This document shows positions 9,471-20,520 of a stretch of DNA of 64,000 nucleotides, one piece after another. Within the stretch, counting starts at the first letter, position 1. The number at the start of each line of letters is the position of its first letter. The translations under genes were made by a program, and so were the position numbers. Location of the stretch: NCBI GenBank assembly GCA_004194705.1, contig SADC01000914.1, forward strand, positions 62,001-126,000, written 5' to 3'. The DNA is from Ditylenchus dipsaci (Eukaryota; Nematoda; Chromadorea; Rhabditida; Anguinidae). Under the pieces are notes generated by a model. It did not search any database. It was not told the DNA's origin and worked only from the letters and a program-made list of their open reading frames with translations.

Positions 9471-10770
9471 TAAAAACTTTTTTAATGCTGTTTTAACATG
9501 GAACAATACTGAGCCAGGATCAGGCATTTGCACCGGCCGTAATTTCGGTGGCCCGGGCAAAATCATTTTCGGCCCGGCCCGGGCCAGCCCGTCTTCCAGA
9601 TAGTCATCAAATTTTTCATAGTCAAAATTCGTACAAAATTCAAATCGACCACGTTGAACACGAATCCGGTGTTAAAAATGAGGGTTTGCTCATCTAAAAG
9701 ATAGTTTCACGTCAACTTGATTAAGTTTACCGACTTTCAGGGGCGAAAACCATCGAGCAATCGATCGCAAATATTGGCCGGAGTGTATTATCCTTCAACC
9801 TCCCAAAAATGGGTTTTGACCATTTATTCATGTGTTTTAGCACTTGAAACGTGTAGAAAACATATTTTTAGGTGTCGGAAGACCATTTTCAGTATTTTTT
9901 TTCGAAACTTTTGACTTTTTGCCTTGGGGGACCAAGGTAAACCACTTAGATAAGGTACCTGGATACCGTTTTTATTCATTTTAAATGTTCTTTTACCTGC
10001 CTGCCTTCATCAGGCACCCTAATTCAAGAGAAAGCCTCTTCGGGGTACATTGTCCGGCCAAGGGCTGTCCCTTTATATAAATTTGAGAGCTGCAGGGAGA
10101 ATTTTGAATAAAAACGGTGTCCAGGTACCTTATCTAAGTGGTTTACCTTGGTCTCCCAAGGCAAAAAGTCAAAAGTTTCGAGAAAAAAAAATTCTGAAAA
10201 TGGTCTTCCGCCACCTAAAAACATGTTTTCCACACGTTTCAAGTGCTAAAACACACGAAAAAGTGGTTTAAACCGGTTTTCGGGAGGTTGAAGGATAATA
10301 CACTTTAGTCTAAATATTTCCAGCAATACTTTACTGTGAGAAAATTCCATAATTTTCGGATATTATGCAAATGACCATCGAAATAAAGGATGGCATGGAA
10401 TTAGACATCGTTGAATGTATTTTAAATTCTAGCTCCAAATAAACATTCCTTTTATCTCTGTGTGATAACTCAAGTCAAAGCCTAGAGTCTTGGCTAGAGT
10501 CTTGGCTACATTTCAGTATATGGAACTTGTGACTTGAACGAAAAAGTCAAAAAATATCAATCAAACCAGTCAAAGAAAAACCCCCAAAATGATCAATTTC
10601 GAAAAAAGCCTGTCTTAGCCTATAAGTAAGTTCCGTAAGGTGTGAAACCCAGCGCTGATAATTTTGGTGGATAGCTAAGAGTGTGAAGATCATTTCGACA
10701 CCAAACTTGTAAATAAAAGGAGATAGGAAATGAGATGTGCACCCACGGGGATATGAACCGTCGATCCTAG
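9471..10770. repeat. Foldback (about 9775-10325) and unassigned intron sequence
   Basis: Long inverted arms face each other around a short centre. The left contains TGTATTATCCTTCAACCTCC, TTAGCACTTGAAACGTG and TTGCCTTGGGGGACCAAGGT; the right holds their complements. The centre holds a CTGCCTTCATCAGGCA hairpin followed by a GGGGTACATTGTCCGG block, a diverged copy of the one at 7496-7602. The flanking 9480-9600 stretch is rich in GGCCCGG words. 10326-10770 shows nothing recognisable. Confidence 0.6.
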
Positions 10771-10917
10771 GTGGCATGACAAAAATTTGAATTGGCGGGG
10801 GACACTTCTCTTTGGTCTCTCACCGTACTCTTTGCAGTTATTTCGAACGACTCCAAAGATTACAGGAAAAGACCAAAGAGAAGTGTCCCCCGCCAATTCA
10901 AATTTTTGTCATACCAC
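10771..10917. repeat. Hairpin repeat, GTCCCCCGCCAATTC family
   Basis: Nearly perfect inverted repeat: GTGGCATGACAAAAATTTGA faces its complement, with GGGGGACACTTCTCTTTGGTC next to the centre. The same core occurs at 11258-11450, 12180-12374 and, diverged, at 50104-51160. Confidence 0.75.
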
Positions 10918-11257
10918 TGCGCGAAAAACTTTGGTCCTTTAAAGAAAGCATGAATTGGAATTGTCATGTTTCACGGGCTTTTTCCGGACCAGCCCGGGCT
11001 GGGCCGTCCCGTAAGGGTTTCAACAAACCACTCCTCCTGACTCAGTTTTTGTACCCGGTGCCGGATAAATAAAGTGCCAGATAACCTAGGTTTAACTTTA
11101 GCCCATCTAGCCATTTTGAGATTCATTGATCATTCTTTATTTTTATTTCTTCTTCCTCCTTTTTGAGTTTATTTTAGTAACATTTTGTTTTAGTTACTTT
11201 TTTTCTTCATCAATAACTAATTTTTCTCTAATTTAAAAATAGTTACTCAACATGCTT

Positions 11258-11450
11258 AAAGGACCATTTTTTTGCGCGCAGTGGCATATGCAAAATTTGA
11301 ATTGGCGGGGACACTTCTCTTTCGTCTATCAGTGTACTCTTTGGATTAATGTCGAACGACTCCAAAGAGTAAAGTTTGAGACGAAAGAGAAGTGTCCCCC
11401 ACCAATTCAAACTTTGCACATTCCACTGCGCGCAAAAACCATGGCCTTTA
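11258..11450. repeat. Hairpin repeat, AAAGGACCAT ends
   Basis: Inverted repeat with ends AAAGGACCAT / ATGGCCTTT, then GCGCGCAGTGG and GACACTTCTCTTTCGTC inside each arm. Same family as 12180-12374. Confidence 0.75.
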
Positions 11451-12108
11451 ATAGAGAAAAATCAAAATTTGCGGTTATTTTCAAATGTCATGCTTTCGAA
11501 AATATTTCATTTTTGACATGCTTGCCCTTTTAAAAGTCAAAAAACGCAAAAATTACAAAAAAACTTCCGCTTGGTTGAATAAACATTTTTAGGACTGTCA
11601 TCAGATAATCAAAGGTCTTTGTGCAAGACGAGTTTTTCAAAGCGCTGCAGTTGAAGTGCGCCATATGTGCAGATACCAAGATTTGTGGCCAATGCTCGGA
11701 CTATTGTTGCGAACTTGCACCAGCATTTTCGACTGGCAATTCATTTGCATCAAAGGCGATGAAGTATTTCGGTCGGGTACCAATGCCAGTCTGTGCTCTG
11801 ATACAATCCAGTTTGTGATCCACAACAAGCTGGAGTGGAAAAAGAGGGGAGAGTGCCCAAACTAGAAATCAGCGCTTATGACGGACTCGATTACACTCGA
11901 TATCTGGAGGAAATCAAACAGGTTTGTTATCCTAGTTTATGTCTAAGATAAGGGAGTGCGCACATCTGTGATGTTGACCGAAACTTTGATTTTTCTTGGT
12001 CATCCAAAACAAAAAGTCAAATTTTAGTCACAATTTTTTTCTTCAAAAAATCAATTTTATGTGAGAAAGCGTAATAAAAACAAAATTTTCTCATAGTTTA
12101 AAGCAGTA

Positions 12109-12430
12109 ATGTCAATAATGCCGAACAACTGTACTACAGTTGCAAAACTGTACTACAGTTAAGAACTGTACTACACCTTAAAGGACCATGGTCTTTGCGC
12201 GCAGTGGAATGTGCAAAATTTGAATTGGCGGGGGACACTTCTCTTTCGTCTATCAGTGTACTCTTTCGAGTAATTTGTAACTACTCGAAAGAGTACACTG
12301 GTAGACGAAAGAGAAGTGTCCCCCGCCAATTCAAATTTTGCACATTCCACTGGGCGCAAAAACCATGGCCCTTTAAAAACTGTAGTACAGTTTTTGCAAC
12401 TGTAGTACAGTTTTTCGGCATTATTGACAT
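12109..12430. repeat. Double-layer palindrome in F-box intron 2
   Basis: An outer pair of arms (AATGTCAATAATGCCGAA and complement, with repeated AACTGTACTACAGTT words) surrounds an inner near-perfect hairpin at 12180-12374 whose loop is only about eight bases. The inner arms are close to 90 bp each and read AAAGGACCATGG at the tip. A transcript from either strand would fold into long double-stranded RNA. Confidence 0.8.
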
Positions 12431-12439
12431 CACTGGTTT

Positions 12440-13260
12440 GACGCCAATTCGAAAATTTTTCCTAATCGCTGGATTTCTGTACGTATTTTAACTTGGTTTC
12501 TAACAAAACTACACCAAAAATTTAATTTTTGGCCTTTTTTTGTTAGAAACCAAGTTGGCAGGAGTACACTATTCGGGGTAGCCCAAAAGTGGATTTTTTA
12601 GGGGAAAGTATGTTTTAGCCCTAAAAACGATGGAAAAGGCGAAAAAAAGTGTGGGAAGGACATTTTTCGATAATTTTTTTTTCGTTTGCCTTGGTCCCCT
12701 TGTAGTTTCTGGTCATTTTTACCTTGGTCCCCCTATGGTTTTTGGTATTTTACCTCCTTTTGGTCGCTGGAGCTGGGCAAAAAGAGCCTCTAAATGCATT
12801 TTTGTTCAAGAATCTTGCTCGGAATTATGTCTAAGGTAAGTGAGTGCGCGCATTCGGGGCACAGGGCTTGGGGGCTTGGAGTTGAGATGCGCACACCCAC
12901 ATACCTTAGACACAAATCACTCGAAAGTGACTCTGGATGAATGAAAAAGCATGCATACCAGAGTTTATTTATGCGGTAGGCCCCAGTTAACAAAACTATG
13001 TTCAAATTACATCTTTTTAGGTCCAACAGATGTGGTCAAGTCAAAAATGACCAGAAACTACAAGGGGACCAAGGCAAACGAAAAAAAATTTTTTTTTTCG
13101 AAAAATGTCCTTCCCACACTTTTTTTCGCTTTTTCCGTCGTTTTTAGGGCCTTCAACATACTTCCCCCTAAAAACCCACTTTTGGGATACCCCGAATAGT
13201 GTACTTTAGCCACCAAGTTGAAAAATCCGTACAGAAGCTCGTTTGAAATGAGTCAAAAGA
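12440..13260. repeat. Foldback 12563-13206 inserted in an older repeat
   Basis: Ends AGTACACTATTCGGGGTA and TACCCCGAATAGTGTACT bound the inner element. The outer flanks (GTACGxATTTxAACTTGGT and complement) form an older element that it interrupts. Inside is one copy of the dispersed hairpin block (about 12825-13010: CATACCTTAGACACAAATCA, CTCTGGATG hairpin, GCGGTAGGCCCCAG). Confidence 0.7.
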
Positions 13261-14043
13261 TTAGAGTGCGAAGTTAAATAGAAGTGTTCCCCGCCAACAC
13301 AGAATTTGCACATGCGGCATGGTCTTTTACAGTGAAACCTTGATAGAACACCACCCCAAAGGACCCTAAGGTGCTGTTGTATTCAGGTTCCACTTTGATT
13401 GATTGAGGGTTCACTTCGGTCCATTTTGGCTGGTGTTATATCGGGGTAGTGTCGTATCCAGGTTCGACTGCGTAAAGAACATTCCTTGTTGTCCCGAATA
13501 AATTTTGGCGCAAATTTGGGACAAAAAAAGTATTCCACGTTATTTAAAAGACGTTAAAACATGATTACCGAAAAATTCCGAACTAAATAAGCGCCGCCAA
13601 ATTGTCAAATTTCGGTCGAAAAAGTTCCTGTTAATTGTCAACCGCCACCCAGGGGTGTGCATGAGCATGCCGGCGGGCCGTCTGGTTAGGTCGGGCCTGC
13701 CATCCGTTTTTTAGCCTGGAATCTAAAAAAACAAATTTTTCAGGCCGACTTACTTATTCAAAAAGGGGCTTCGTGCCGGCCGGACGCTTCGCCTGCTGGC
13801 CCGTGCACACCCTTAACTTAGAAACGTGTTTTGAGCATGTTGTAAGTGCTTAAACGCACAAAAACGTAGTTCAGGGGGATTTTAAGCTGGACGGTATGGA
13901 GTAATTTAGACCACTTACCCGGGAATTTTACCTGTCCGCTAAAACCTTTGATAAAATTTTCCTAAAATGTTGCAGTTTTTTAGACACCTTGTATTTTAAA
14001 AGGCACTGCTATCAATACTTTTTCAAATCCACCTTAATTTCAG
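13261..14043. other. Intron sequence with solo pogo-like tip
   Basis: Around 13328-13475 an ACAGTGAAACCTTGATAGAA tip and GGTTCGACTGxGT suggest a degraded pogo-like MITE. 13640-13820 contains GGCCGGC-rich words facing each other. No coding signal. Confidence 0.4.
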
Positions 14044-14344
14044 CACTTTCTGCAGTCCACTGAAGCAGGCCGCTTCCTCATTTACTTCCATCAATGCTAT
14101 GAGCCCATAGAAATCTTCCAGTCATTCACCATTAACAACCTGGTGACAGGGGAGTGTCTACAGCTTTCTGTAATCCAATTCCCTCCTACTCAGTGCTATG
14201 ATCTGGTCAATGAAGCAGTGGTGGAGGACACTAAGCGGCGAAGAAAAGGAACGACTGCTCGACTATTCTACAGATTTGAGTGCAGACCTTTGTAATAAAT
14301 GTGCAGAATAAATGAATCTCTATGTAGTATCATTGCTGTAACTG

Positions 14345-14840
14345 TACAGTCAACCCGCGATATAATCAACCTCCCTCCCCTTCCAATATAACAACCCACT
14401 CGATATAATGACCCCTTTGGCCCTATTTGGTTGAATTTGTCAAAACATAACATAAATTTTTCTTTTTTAAACTCAAGTAAGAAGTAGCCAAAAATATGAT
14501 CCAGATCCCAGAAAAAAGTACGTAAGACAGTCAAAACTTCGGCGCTACTTGGATGTATTGCCCCCCCCCAATCAAACTTCTTTAAAAGGGTTTCCAAACA
14601 CCCTATATCGACCTAAAATGGCCTCAGGTTCTCAAAAAAGGCATTGTTTTTGAGTTCTATTCAATAAAAAAAATTAAGTTTTCGGACCACCCAAAAGCAA
14701 CTTTTTCGACCATTTTTAAAGGGATTTAGGGCTGTATTGGGGTGGAAATAAATCAAAAAAAGGCCGATTTTACCAAAAAGGAAGATGTTGAACATAGTTT
14801 TGATGACTGGGGCCTACATACACAGCGTGATTCAGCATAG
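14345..14840. repeat. Repeat fragments between convergent F-box genes
   Basis: Starts with a pogo-like tip (ACAGTCAACCCGCGATATAA) with no visible partner. Then sequence shared in inverse with 43560-43740 (GGTCGATATAGGGTGTTTGG word and a poly-C/poly-G run), ending in AAGATGTTGAACATAGTTTT, the edge of the dispersed hairpin block. Confidence 0.5.
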
Positions 14841-15221
14841 GATCATCGTCAGGATGGCTCATGTTATTATTTCTTGTAATTAAAATTATTTTTTGGGTCA
14901 AATTACTCTGTATTTTCATTTCCAAATACAAGTAATGTAATTGTATAGACATTTCACGCACACAACCTAATCCATAGATTTGCATTCGAATTTGTAGAAT
15001 AATCGAGGAGTTGATCCTGTATCGCCCCGCTTAGTGTCCTCCACCACTACTTCATTGACCAGATCATAGCACTGAGTAGGAGGGAATTGGATCACAGAAA
15101 GCTGTAGACACTCCCCTGTCACCAGGTTGTTAATGGTGAATGACTGGAAGATTTCTATGGGCTCATAGCATTGATGGAAGTAAATGAGGAAGCGGCCTGC
15201 TTCAGTGGACTACAGAAAGTG

Positions 15222-16180
15222 CTGAAATTAAGGTGGATTTGAAAAAGTATTGGTAGCAGTGCCTTTCAAAGCACAAGGTGCCCAAAAAAACCATTTTCGG
15301 AAAATTTTATCAAGGACTTCCGAGGATCGATGAAATCCCAGAAAATAAATTTTTTCGAGGTTTCAGCCAACAATTTAAATAAGGTGTGGCTTCAAAAATA
15401 GTGAATTAACAACAGATGCTAGAAAGTAATGGGCAAAGTACGGGCGGGCTCCCGCGGGATTTGCGGGATAGCTTAATACAGTTAACTGTGATACACTCGT
15501 AGAAAAAAGTTCGTTTTCACAATTATACCATATTTAACTGTATTACAGTTGTTAACCCTGACCATATTACGAGATTCAAAGGGTTAGCCCCGAACCTGTT
15601 CTTATTCTAACAATTCGAGTTCCCGCCAGAACGTTTTTTTCCGGAAACTTCTCAGAAATTAATATTTGCGTCTATTTTTCCTCAAATCACACTCACAATT
15701 CTGATAGCGACATCTTGTAAAGCATAGTTGTTTTACTATAACTAGGGTGAAACTAGGGTGAAAAGGCGCCTAGTGTGCTTAAGACACTCCGATATTTTGA
15801 CTTCAGGTGAAACGGCACCTTCCATAGTTTTATTTTAGTAAAACAATGATTAAACATGACAATGGAAACATTGAAGGACATTGTGACAATCAACAAAGAT
15901 CCTGTTCTTGTGTGACAATTCACAGTCCAGGGAATAATGATAGGGCTAAAGTTCTTTGGTTTTTTTTATATATTTTTAGTGTTTTTATGTTATTGTCTTG
16001 AAGGGAAAGTCATTATTTTGAACTTTTTTAACTGCCTAACTTACTTGGATAGTATCCAAACGTAATGTAATGCACGTAATGCACTTGGGGTCTGTCTACC
16101 CACTGCACCATCCGACCACACCATCCGATCATTTTTAAGTATACATAGTTTATACTCAACTTCTAACTTTCAAACAGATA
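15222..16180. other. Intron of inverted F-box copy, no gene
   Basis: AT-rich. A weak inverted pair of CAGTTAACTGT / AACTGTATTACAGTT words lies at 15478-15560 and a repeated AACTAGGGTGAAA at 15740. Nothing else recognised. Confidence 0.4.
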
Positions 16181-17370
16181 CCGTATAACCTCTATTAAAC
16201 GGACACCCTCCAATAAACGGACACCCTCTAATAAACGGGCACCCCCGAGGTAGGGTTGAAAATTAAACGGGCACCCTCTAATAAACGGGCACCCTAAAAG
16301 AGTCATTTTACCTACACCTTGACAAATAAATCAAAGAATTCGATGATTTTACTTAACATTTTGTACAATATTAAATCAAACGACAACTCTTCCCAAAAAC
16401 AACAATTCATCATCATTAACAATATCTTCGAAGTTTGCATTAATGTTAATTCTGAGTTCTTGCTCCCTGTCTTCTTTTTCTTGAAATGCCTCTTCGATGT
16501 CGTGCATTCCGTCCTTGGCCATTTTCTCGTCCTTGGCCAATCCATTCAGCTAGATGCACATCGAGATCCGGGTTGTTGACTTGCCTGCCACCACCATCAA
16601 GACGCTTTCGTTTGGAACCACCGGCTGTGTCGTTGCTAAAACAAAATTAGACAAAAAATATTCCATGTTTGGTAAAAAATCTTTCACTTGGTGCTTGAGC
16701 TCGTCTTCTTGCTTTATGCATTCTTGAATCCTGCTACTTGTCACGTCAAACTTCTTTGCTGCCTATTCCATTGAGTTCTTGCGTGCCAATTTGATTGATT
16801 CCAGTTTTGTTGCCGAGTCGTTGTTGCGATGCCTTTTGCGGTTGACCATTTGCCCTTCATCATCATGCAGCTGGAGCTTTTCTGCTTCTTGGTCGCTCAT
16901 TTCGGCTAAGCTCTGCTGTTGCGTCTTCGACGCAAGTTATATCTACAAAAATCTTCACTTTCCCAGTCGGGGGCTTGGTGGCCTATTGGTTAAGGGAAAA
17001 AAACTCCCTTTGGAAAAAAACTCCCCCTTAAAACTCTCTTTGGATCCTGCGGATCCAAAGGGAGTGGGATCAAATATCCTCTCCATTCTTCCTTTTTCCA
17101 ATTCACGAGTTGGTGGCCGTGGCCGCTGGAGACACTGCAAGCAAAAAATTATGATTGAATGATTGTTGCAAAACAAAACGAAAGGTGAAGAGTAAAAAAA
17201 AACAATCGACCAAACAAAAATATTTTCAAAAAAATTGACAAGATACAAAAATTTCAAGCTGAAAAATAATCGGGCACCCTCCAATAAACGGACACCCTCT
17301 AATAAACGGGCACCCCCGAGGGGGGGGTTGAAAATTAAACGGGCATGCCCGTTTAATAGAGGTTATACGG
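16181..17370. mobile_element. 1.19-kb CCGTA-family element with coding relic
   Basis: Ends CCGTATAACCTCTATTAAAC and complement, with TA at 16179-16180 and 17371-17372. Repeated AATAAACGG(A/G)CACCC units lie in both subterminal regions. It is far longer than the other CCGTA-family members and carries a minus-strand coding relic at 16376-16900, so it may be closer to the autonomous parent. TA duplication and this end style are typical of pogo/Tigger-like elements. Confidence 0.75.
16376..16900 (-). pseudogene. Transposon-encoded helix-turn-helix protein, two in-frame stops
   Basis: From ATG at 16898-16900 one frame runs 175 codons with only two internal TAGs. Residues 32-64 read KLESIKLARKNSME-stop-AAKKFDVTSSRIQECIKQ. 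This is the layout of the CENP-B/pogo or Brinker-type helix-turn-helix (KLxVIxLAxxxSxxxAAxKFxVxxxxVxxWxKQ). The first TAG stands where Trp or another large residue would be expected; the second follows RISMCI and precedes LNGLAKDEK. The C-terminal part is acidic and coiled-coil-like (HDIEEAFQEKEDREQEL). No DDE catalytic domain is present. Location inside a TA-flanked inverted-repeat element supports a transposon origin. Confidence 0.6.
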
Positions 17371-17653
17371 TAGTTACCATAAAAAATTGAGCCCATGGGA
17401 AATTTGGATCTCCAAGTCAAATAATATTTTACAATGCTGTATCGGTCTGAAATAACAGTTTTCACGTATCGCGACGACAGCAACATGTGTTCTCTTGTGA
17501 GTATATTTTGCAAAATCAGATTTTCACTCTGATGCCAAAAATCAGCCGTAAAAAATAAAAAAATAAGAAAAAATAAGTTTCTATAGCGAGGTCTGACTGC
17601 ATAAAATTTGTTTTTCAAAATCAACAGAGGGGAAATAGGGAGTTTTAAGACCA

Positions 17654-17874
17654 TGCAAAACTATCTTATCGAGTTACTGCTTGATGTTTCTCAGGCCTCG
17701 AATTTTCAGCTTCCCTTCGCACGGGCCAAAAATATTAAAATTCTGTGTAGTAAAACGACTATGCGCTACGAGATGGCGTATCAGAATGGACGTGTCGAAG
17801 TTTACAGTTCGGAGTGCTCCTTTGTCAATAGGAAAAATGGATCAATTGATAGAATCTATGCGCTGATAAATTAA
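17654..17874 (+). other. Short open frame of unknown status
   Basis: An ATG-started frame of 73 codons (MQNYLIELLLDVSQASNFQL ... ending IDRIYALIN) ends 38 bp before the minus-strand F-box exon. No family recognised, no repeat match seen. It may be chance. Confidence 0.15.
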
Positions 17875-18710
17875 CCATCTGAATCTGGCTATCCCAACTA
17901 AAATGGCCAACCTGTTTAATCTCGTCCATGTATCGAGCGTAATCGATTTTGCTATAAGGGCTGATATTTAGTTTGGGCACTCTCCCCTTCTTTTCCACTC
18001 CAGCTTGTTGTGGATCAGAAACTGGATTGTCTCGGAGCACAGACTGGCATTGATATCTAATTTCAACACCTCATAGCCTTTGATGCAAATGAATTGCCAG
18101 TCGAAAATGCTGGTGCAAGTTCGCAATAACAGTCCCAGCATTGGCCACAAATCTAGGACTCTGCACAAGTGGCGCACTTCAATTGCAGCGCATTGAAAAA
18201 GTTGTCTTGCACAAAGACCTTTGATCAACTGATGACAGTCCTGAAAAAATAGTTACTCAGCCAAGCAATTTTCAGATTTTTTTTCAAATTCCGCATTTTT
18301 CGATTTTGATAAGGCGAGAGACAATTTCGCTGGAGAAAATAGCGTGGGATTTGAATTTTTGACGTTCCTTTTGATTGATTGCTTACCGATGTGCTCTTTA
18401 ATCTTAAAGTTTTAGAAGTTTTTTTTTAAAAACAGTTCGAAAACATTATTGACAGAATCAGGGTGGTCCGTGGGAATTTCGAATTTCCAAATTGCTGTGC
18501 TGTTCAAGTTCACGGTCCTTTAACAAAGGAGGAAATATTTTGAAAGGGATAATGTTAGAAAATGACTGCGAATTTCGGAAAAATGAAACAGTCATTTCGA
18601 AAAAAATTTTGCCCCAGTCGACGCCGAATGGTCAATTCACTGCAATGAAAGGATGCTTAAAATTAGATATTGACCAAGAAAAAAAACCTAGGAATAAGAA
18701 TAAAGGAGTA

Positions 18711-19137
18711 CAGTCAAACCTCGATAATCCGCCACCCCAAAAAGTTCGTTCTCGCCTAGGGTCCGACACTTTTTTACCCTGATTTCTGAATACTTTTGCG
18801 AGTTCTGTTTTCACAGTCTGGTCGCAAATACCGTGAGAATTCCGATTTTGCCGATCGTTTTTCAGAATTATGAAAAATCTCCATCTAAAAAAGCAAAACC
18901 TCGATAATCCGCCACCCTTTTTTTAAAATAGGGTGGCGGTTTATCGAGGTTTTTCTCTTTTAGAGATTTTTTTTTTATAATTCTGAAAAACGATCGGCAA
19001 AATCGGAATCCTTACGATATTTTCGACCAGACTGTCAAAACAGAACTAGCAAAAATATTCAGAAATCGGGGTAAAAAAGTGTCGGACCCTAGGCGAGAAC
19101 GAACTTTTTGGGGTGGCGGATTATCGAGGTTTGACTG
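18711..19137. mobile_element. Pogo-like MITE, 427 bp, copy 1
   Basis: Tips CAGTCAAACCTCGATAATCC and complement, TA on both sides, subterminal GTTCGTTCTCGCCTAGGGTC and complement, and an inner hairpin with a second CCTCGATAATCCGCCACCC pair at the centre. CAG-type ends with TA duplication are typical of pogo-group elements. A second copy of identical length is at 61707-62133. Confidence 0.85.
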
Positions 19138-19355
19138 TATCAGTAACACTCAGGGTGGCTAAATAGACCAATAAGAAATTAATCGGAAATTTGCATTCAT
19201 TTTTCAAAAAAAATTCAAGAAATTACCGAGAGTGGGTTTGTCCCGGAGTGAGCAAAGATCAAATCGATCTAGATCAGATCGCCAAAGATCAGATCAGATC
19301 GACATGACAAATGTAGTTGACAAAATAGCCGAATTAGATCAAAATTGTGCGGGGA

Positions 19356-20065
19356 TTTAAAGGGGGGGGGTAAGCCATTTAGGTTTGAAAAAGTGGCTTC
19401 CATGGCGCAGTGCGTAAGTGCTCGCGTTTTTTGGCCCAAAATGGTGTTGCAGGTTCGATCCCACGTAGGGGCACACTATTTTTTTTGGCTTGTTCGGCCA
19501 GTTTAGAGGTAATTAAACTTTTTCGACGCCAGATTCGGGATCAGCGACCCAAATTACCTCTAAACTGCCCAAAGAAGCCAAAAAAATGGTGTACCACTAC
19601 GTGGGAAACTGCAACACCAGAAAACACCATTTTAAGCCAAAAAAAGGGAGCACTTACGCACTGCGCCATGGAAGCCACTTTTTCAAACCTAAATGGCTTC
19701 CCCCCCCCTTTAAAGGAGGCGGAAAAGCTAATTAGGTTTGAAAAAGGGGTCTAGGTGGCGCAGTGCGTAAGCGTTTGCGTTTTTTGGCTTAAAATGGTGT
19801 TGCAGGTTCGATCCCACGTGGTGGCATACTATTTATTTTGGCTTGTTTGACCGGTTTTAGAGGTAATTCGACTTTTTTGACGCCTGATTCGGAATCATCG
19901 ACCCAAATTATCCCTAGAACTGGTCAAACAAACTAAAATAAAATAGCATGCCACCACGTGGGATCGAACCTGCAACACCATTTTAGGCCAAAAACGCAAA
20001 CGCCTGCGCACTGCGCCACCGAGACCACTTTTTCAAACCTAATTAGCTTTTCGGCCTCCTTTAAA
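19356..20065. repeat. Two palindromes with tRNA-like box A/box B arms
   Basis: Each palindrome (19356-19714 and 19710-20065) has arms containing TGGCGCAGTGCGTAAG (box A-like) and GTTGCAGGTTCGATCCCACG (box B-like, a T-arm sequence) about 45 bp apart, once per arm in opposite orientation: four tRNA-like units in all. Acceptor stems do not pair properly, so these are tRNA-derived repeats rather than functional tRNA genes. Tips are TTTAAAGG with GG(T/C)TTGAAAAAG inside. Confidence 0.65.
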
Positions 20066-20079
20066 TTTTATAGTCCGAA

Positions 20080-20520
20080 AATGATTTGGATCATTCAGAA
20101 TCCCACCCCGGAGTCGATAAAAGTCACTAAAGGTTGCTTTTTCGTGGGTTTACTAAAGGGGGAAAACTTTTTGCGAAAATTCGACTGCGCTTATCTGATT
20201 TTCCGTTTGATCCGCTCAATCGCCAAAAATCCCCCCGTGTTTCTTCAGTACTTTACGAGCCTTCTCTCAAAAAGTTCACCATCCCTTTAGTAAATCCGAA
20301 AAACCAATTTTTTGGTGGATTTTAAATACTTTAGGGTGGGATCTGAGCGATTGAGTCGACTAAACAAAAAATGCAAAAAGCGCAATCGAATTTTCGCAAA
20401 AAGTGTACGCCTTCTCTCACCCTTCTTGATAACTGTAAGATTTCTCGTAAAATATACTAAAAATTCTACAGTTATTAATGGAGCAAAAACTGAGTCAGGA
20501 CAAGTGGTGGTTATCATAAC
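20080..20520. repeat. Weak foldback in F-box intron 1 region
   Basis: Diverged inverted words (CGAAAATTCGACTGCGCTTA facing AAGCGCAATCGAATTTTCGC; GATCCGCTCAATCG facing GAGCGATTGAGTCG) indicate an old foldback. No coding signal. Confidence 0.5.

Larger units (their letters stand above)
8696..14295 (+). pseudogene. F-box protein gene copy, damaged
   Basis: Exons inferred by matching the inverted copy at 14967-21090: 8696-9165, 11593-11921 and 14044-14295 (stop TAA, with AATAAA at 14294 and 14307). The first exon carries an F-box-like helix bundle (ISDYILHEVFSFLSRRQLQ, then LSRYIQDHF). The last exon (HFLQSTEAGRFLIYF ... FTINNLVTGECLQL) resembles the C-terminal part of nematode F-box proteins with an FTH-like domain. 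F-box proteins bridge SKP1-cullin ligases to substrates. Lesions: compared with the other copy one base is missing near 8882, breaking the frame after PLHCVP, and the ancestral ATG position reads AGC (an upstream in-frame ATG exists at 8696). A shared frame break in exon 2 also occurs (see findings). Introns are filled with MITEs. I call it a probable pseudogene, but consensus error could explain the deletion. Confidence 0.65.

Noticed and set aside
16779..17162. 127-codon plus-strand frame in the long CCGTA element
   Set aside because: It is the opposite strand of the helix-turn-helix coding relic and of repeat arms; composition does not suggest a protein.
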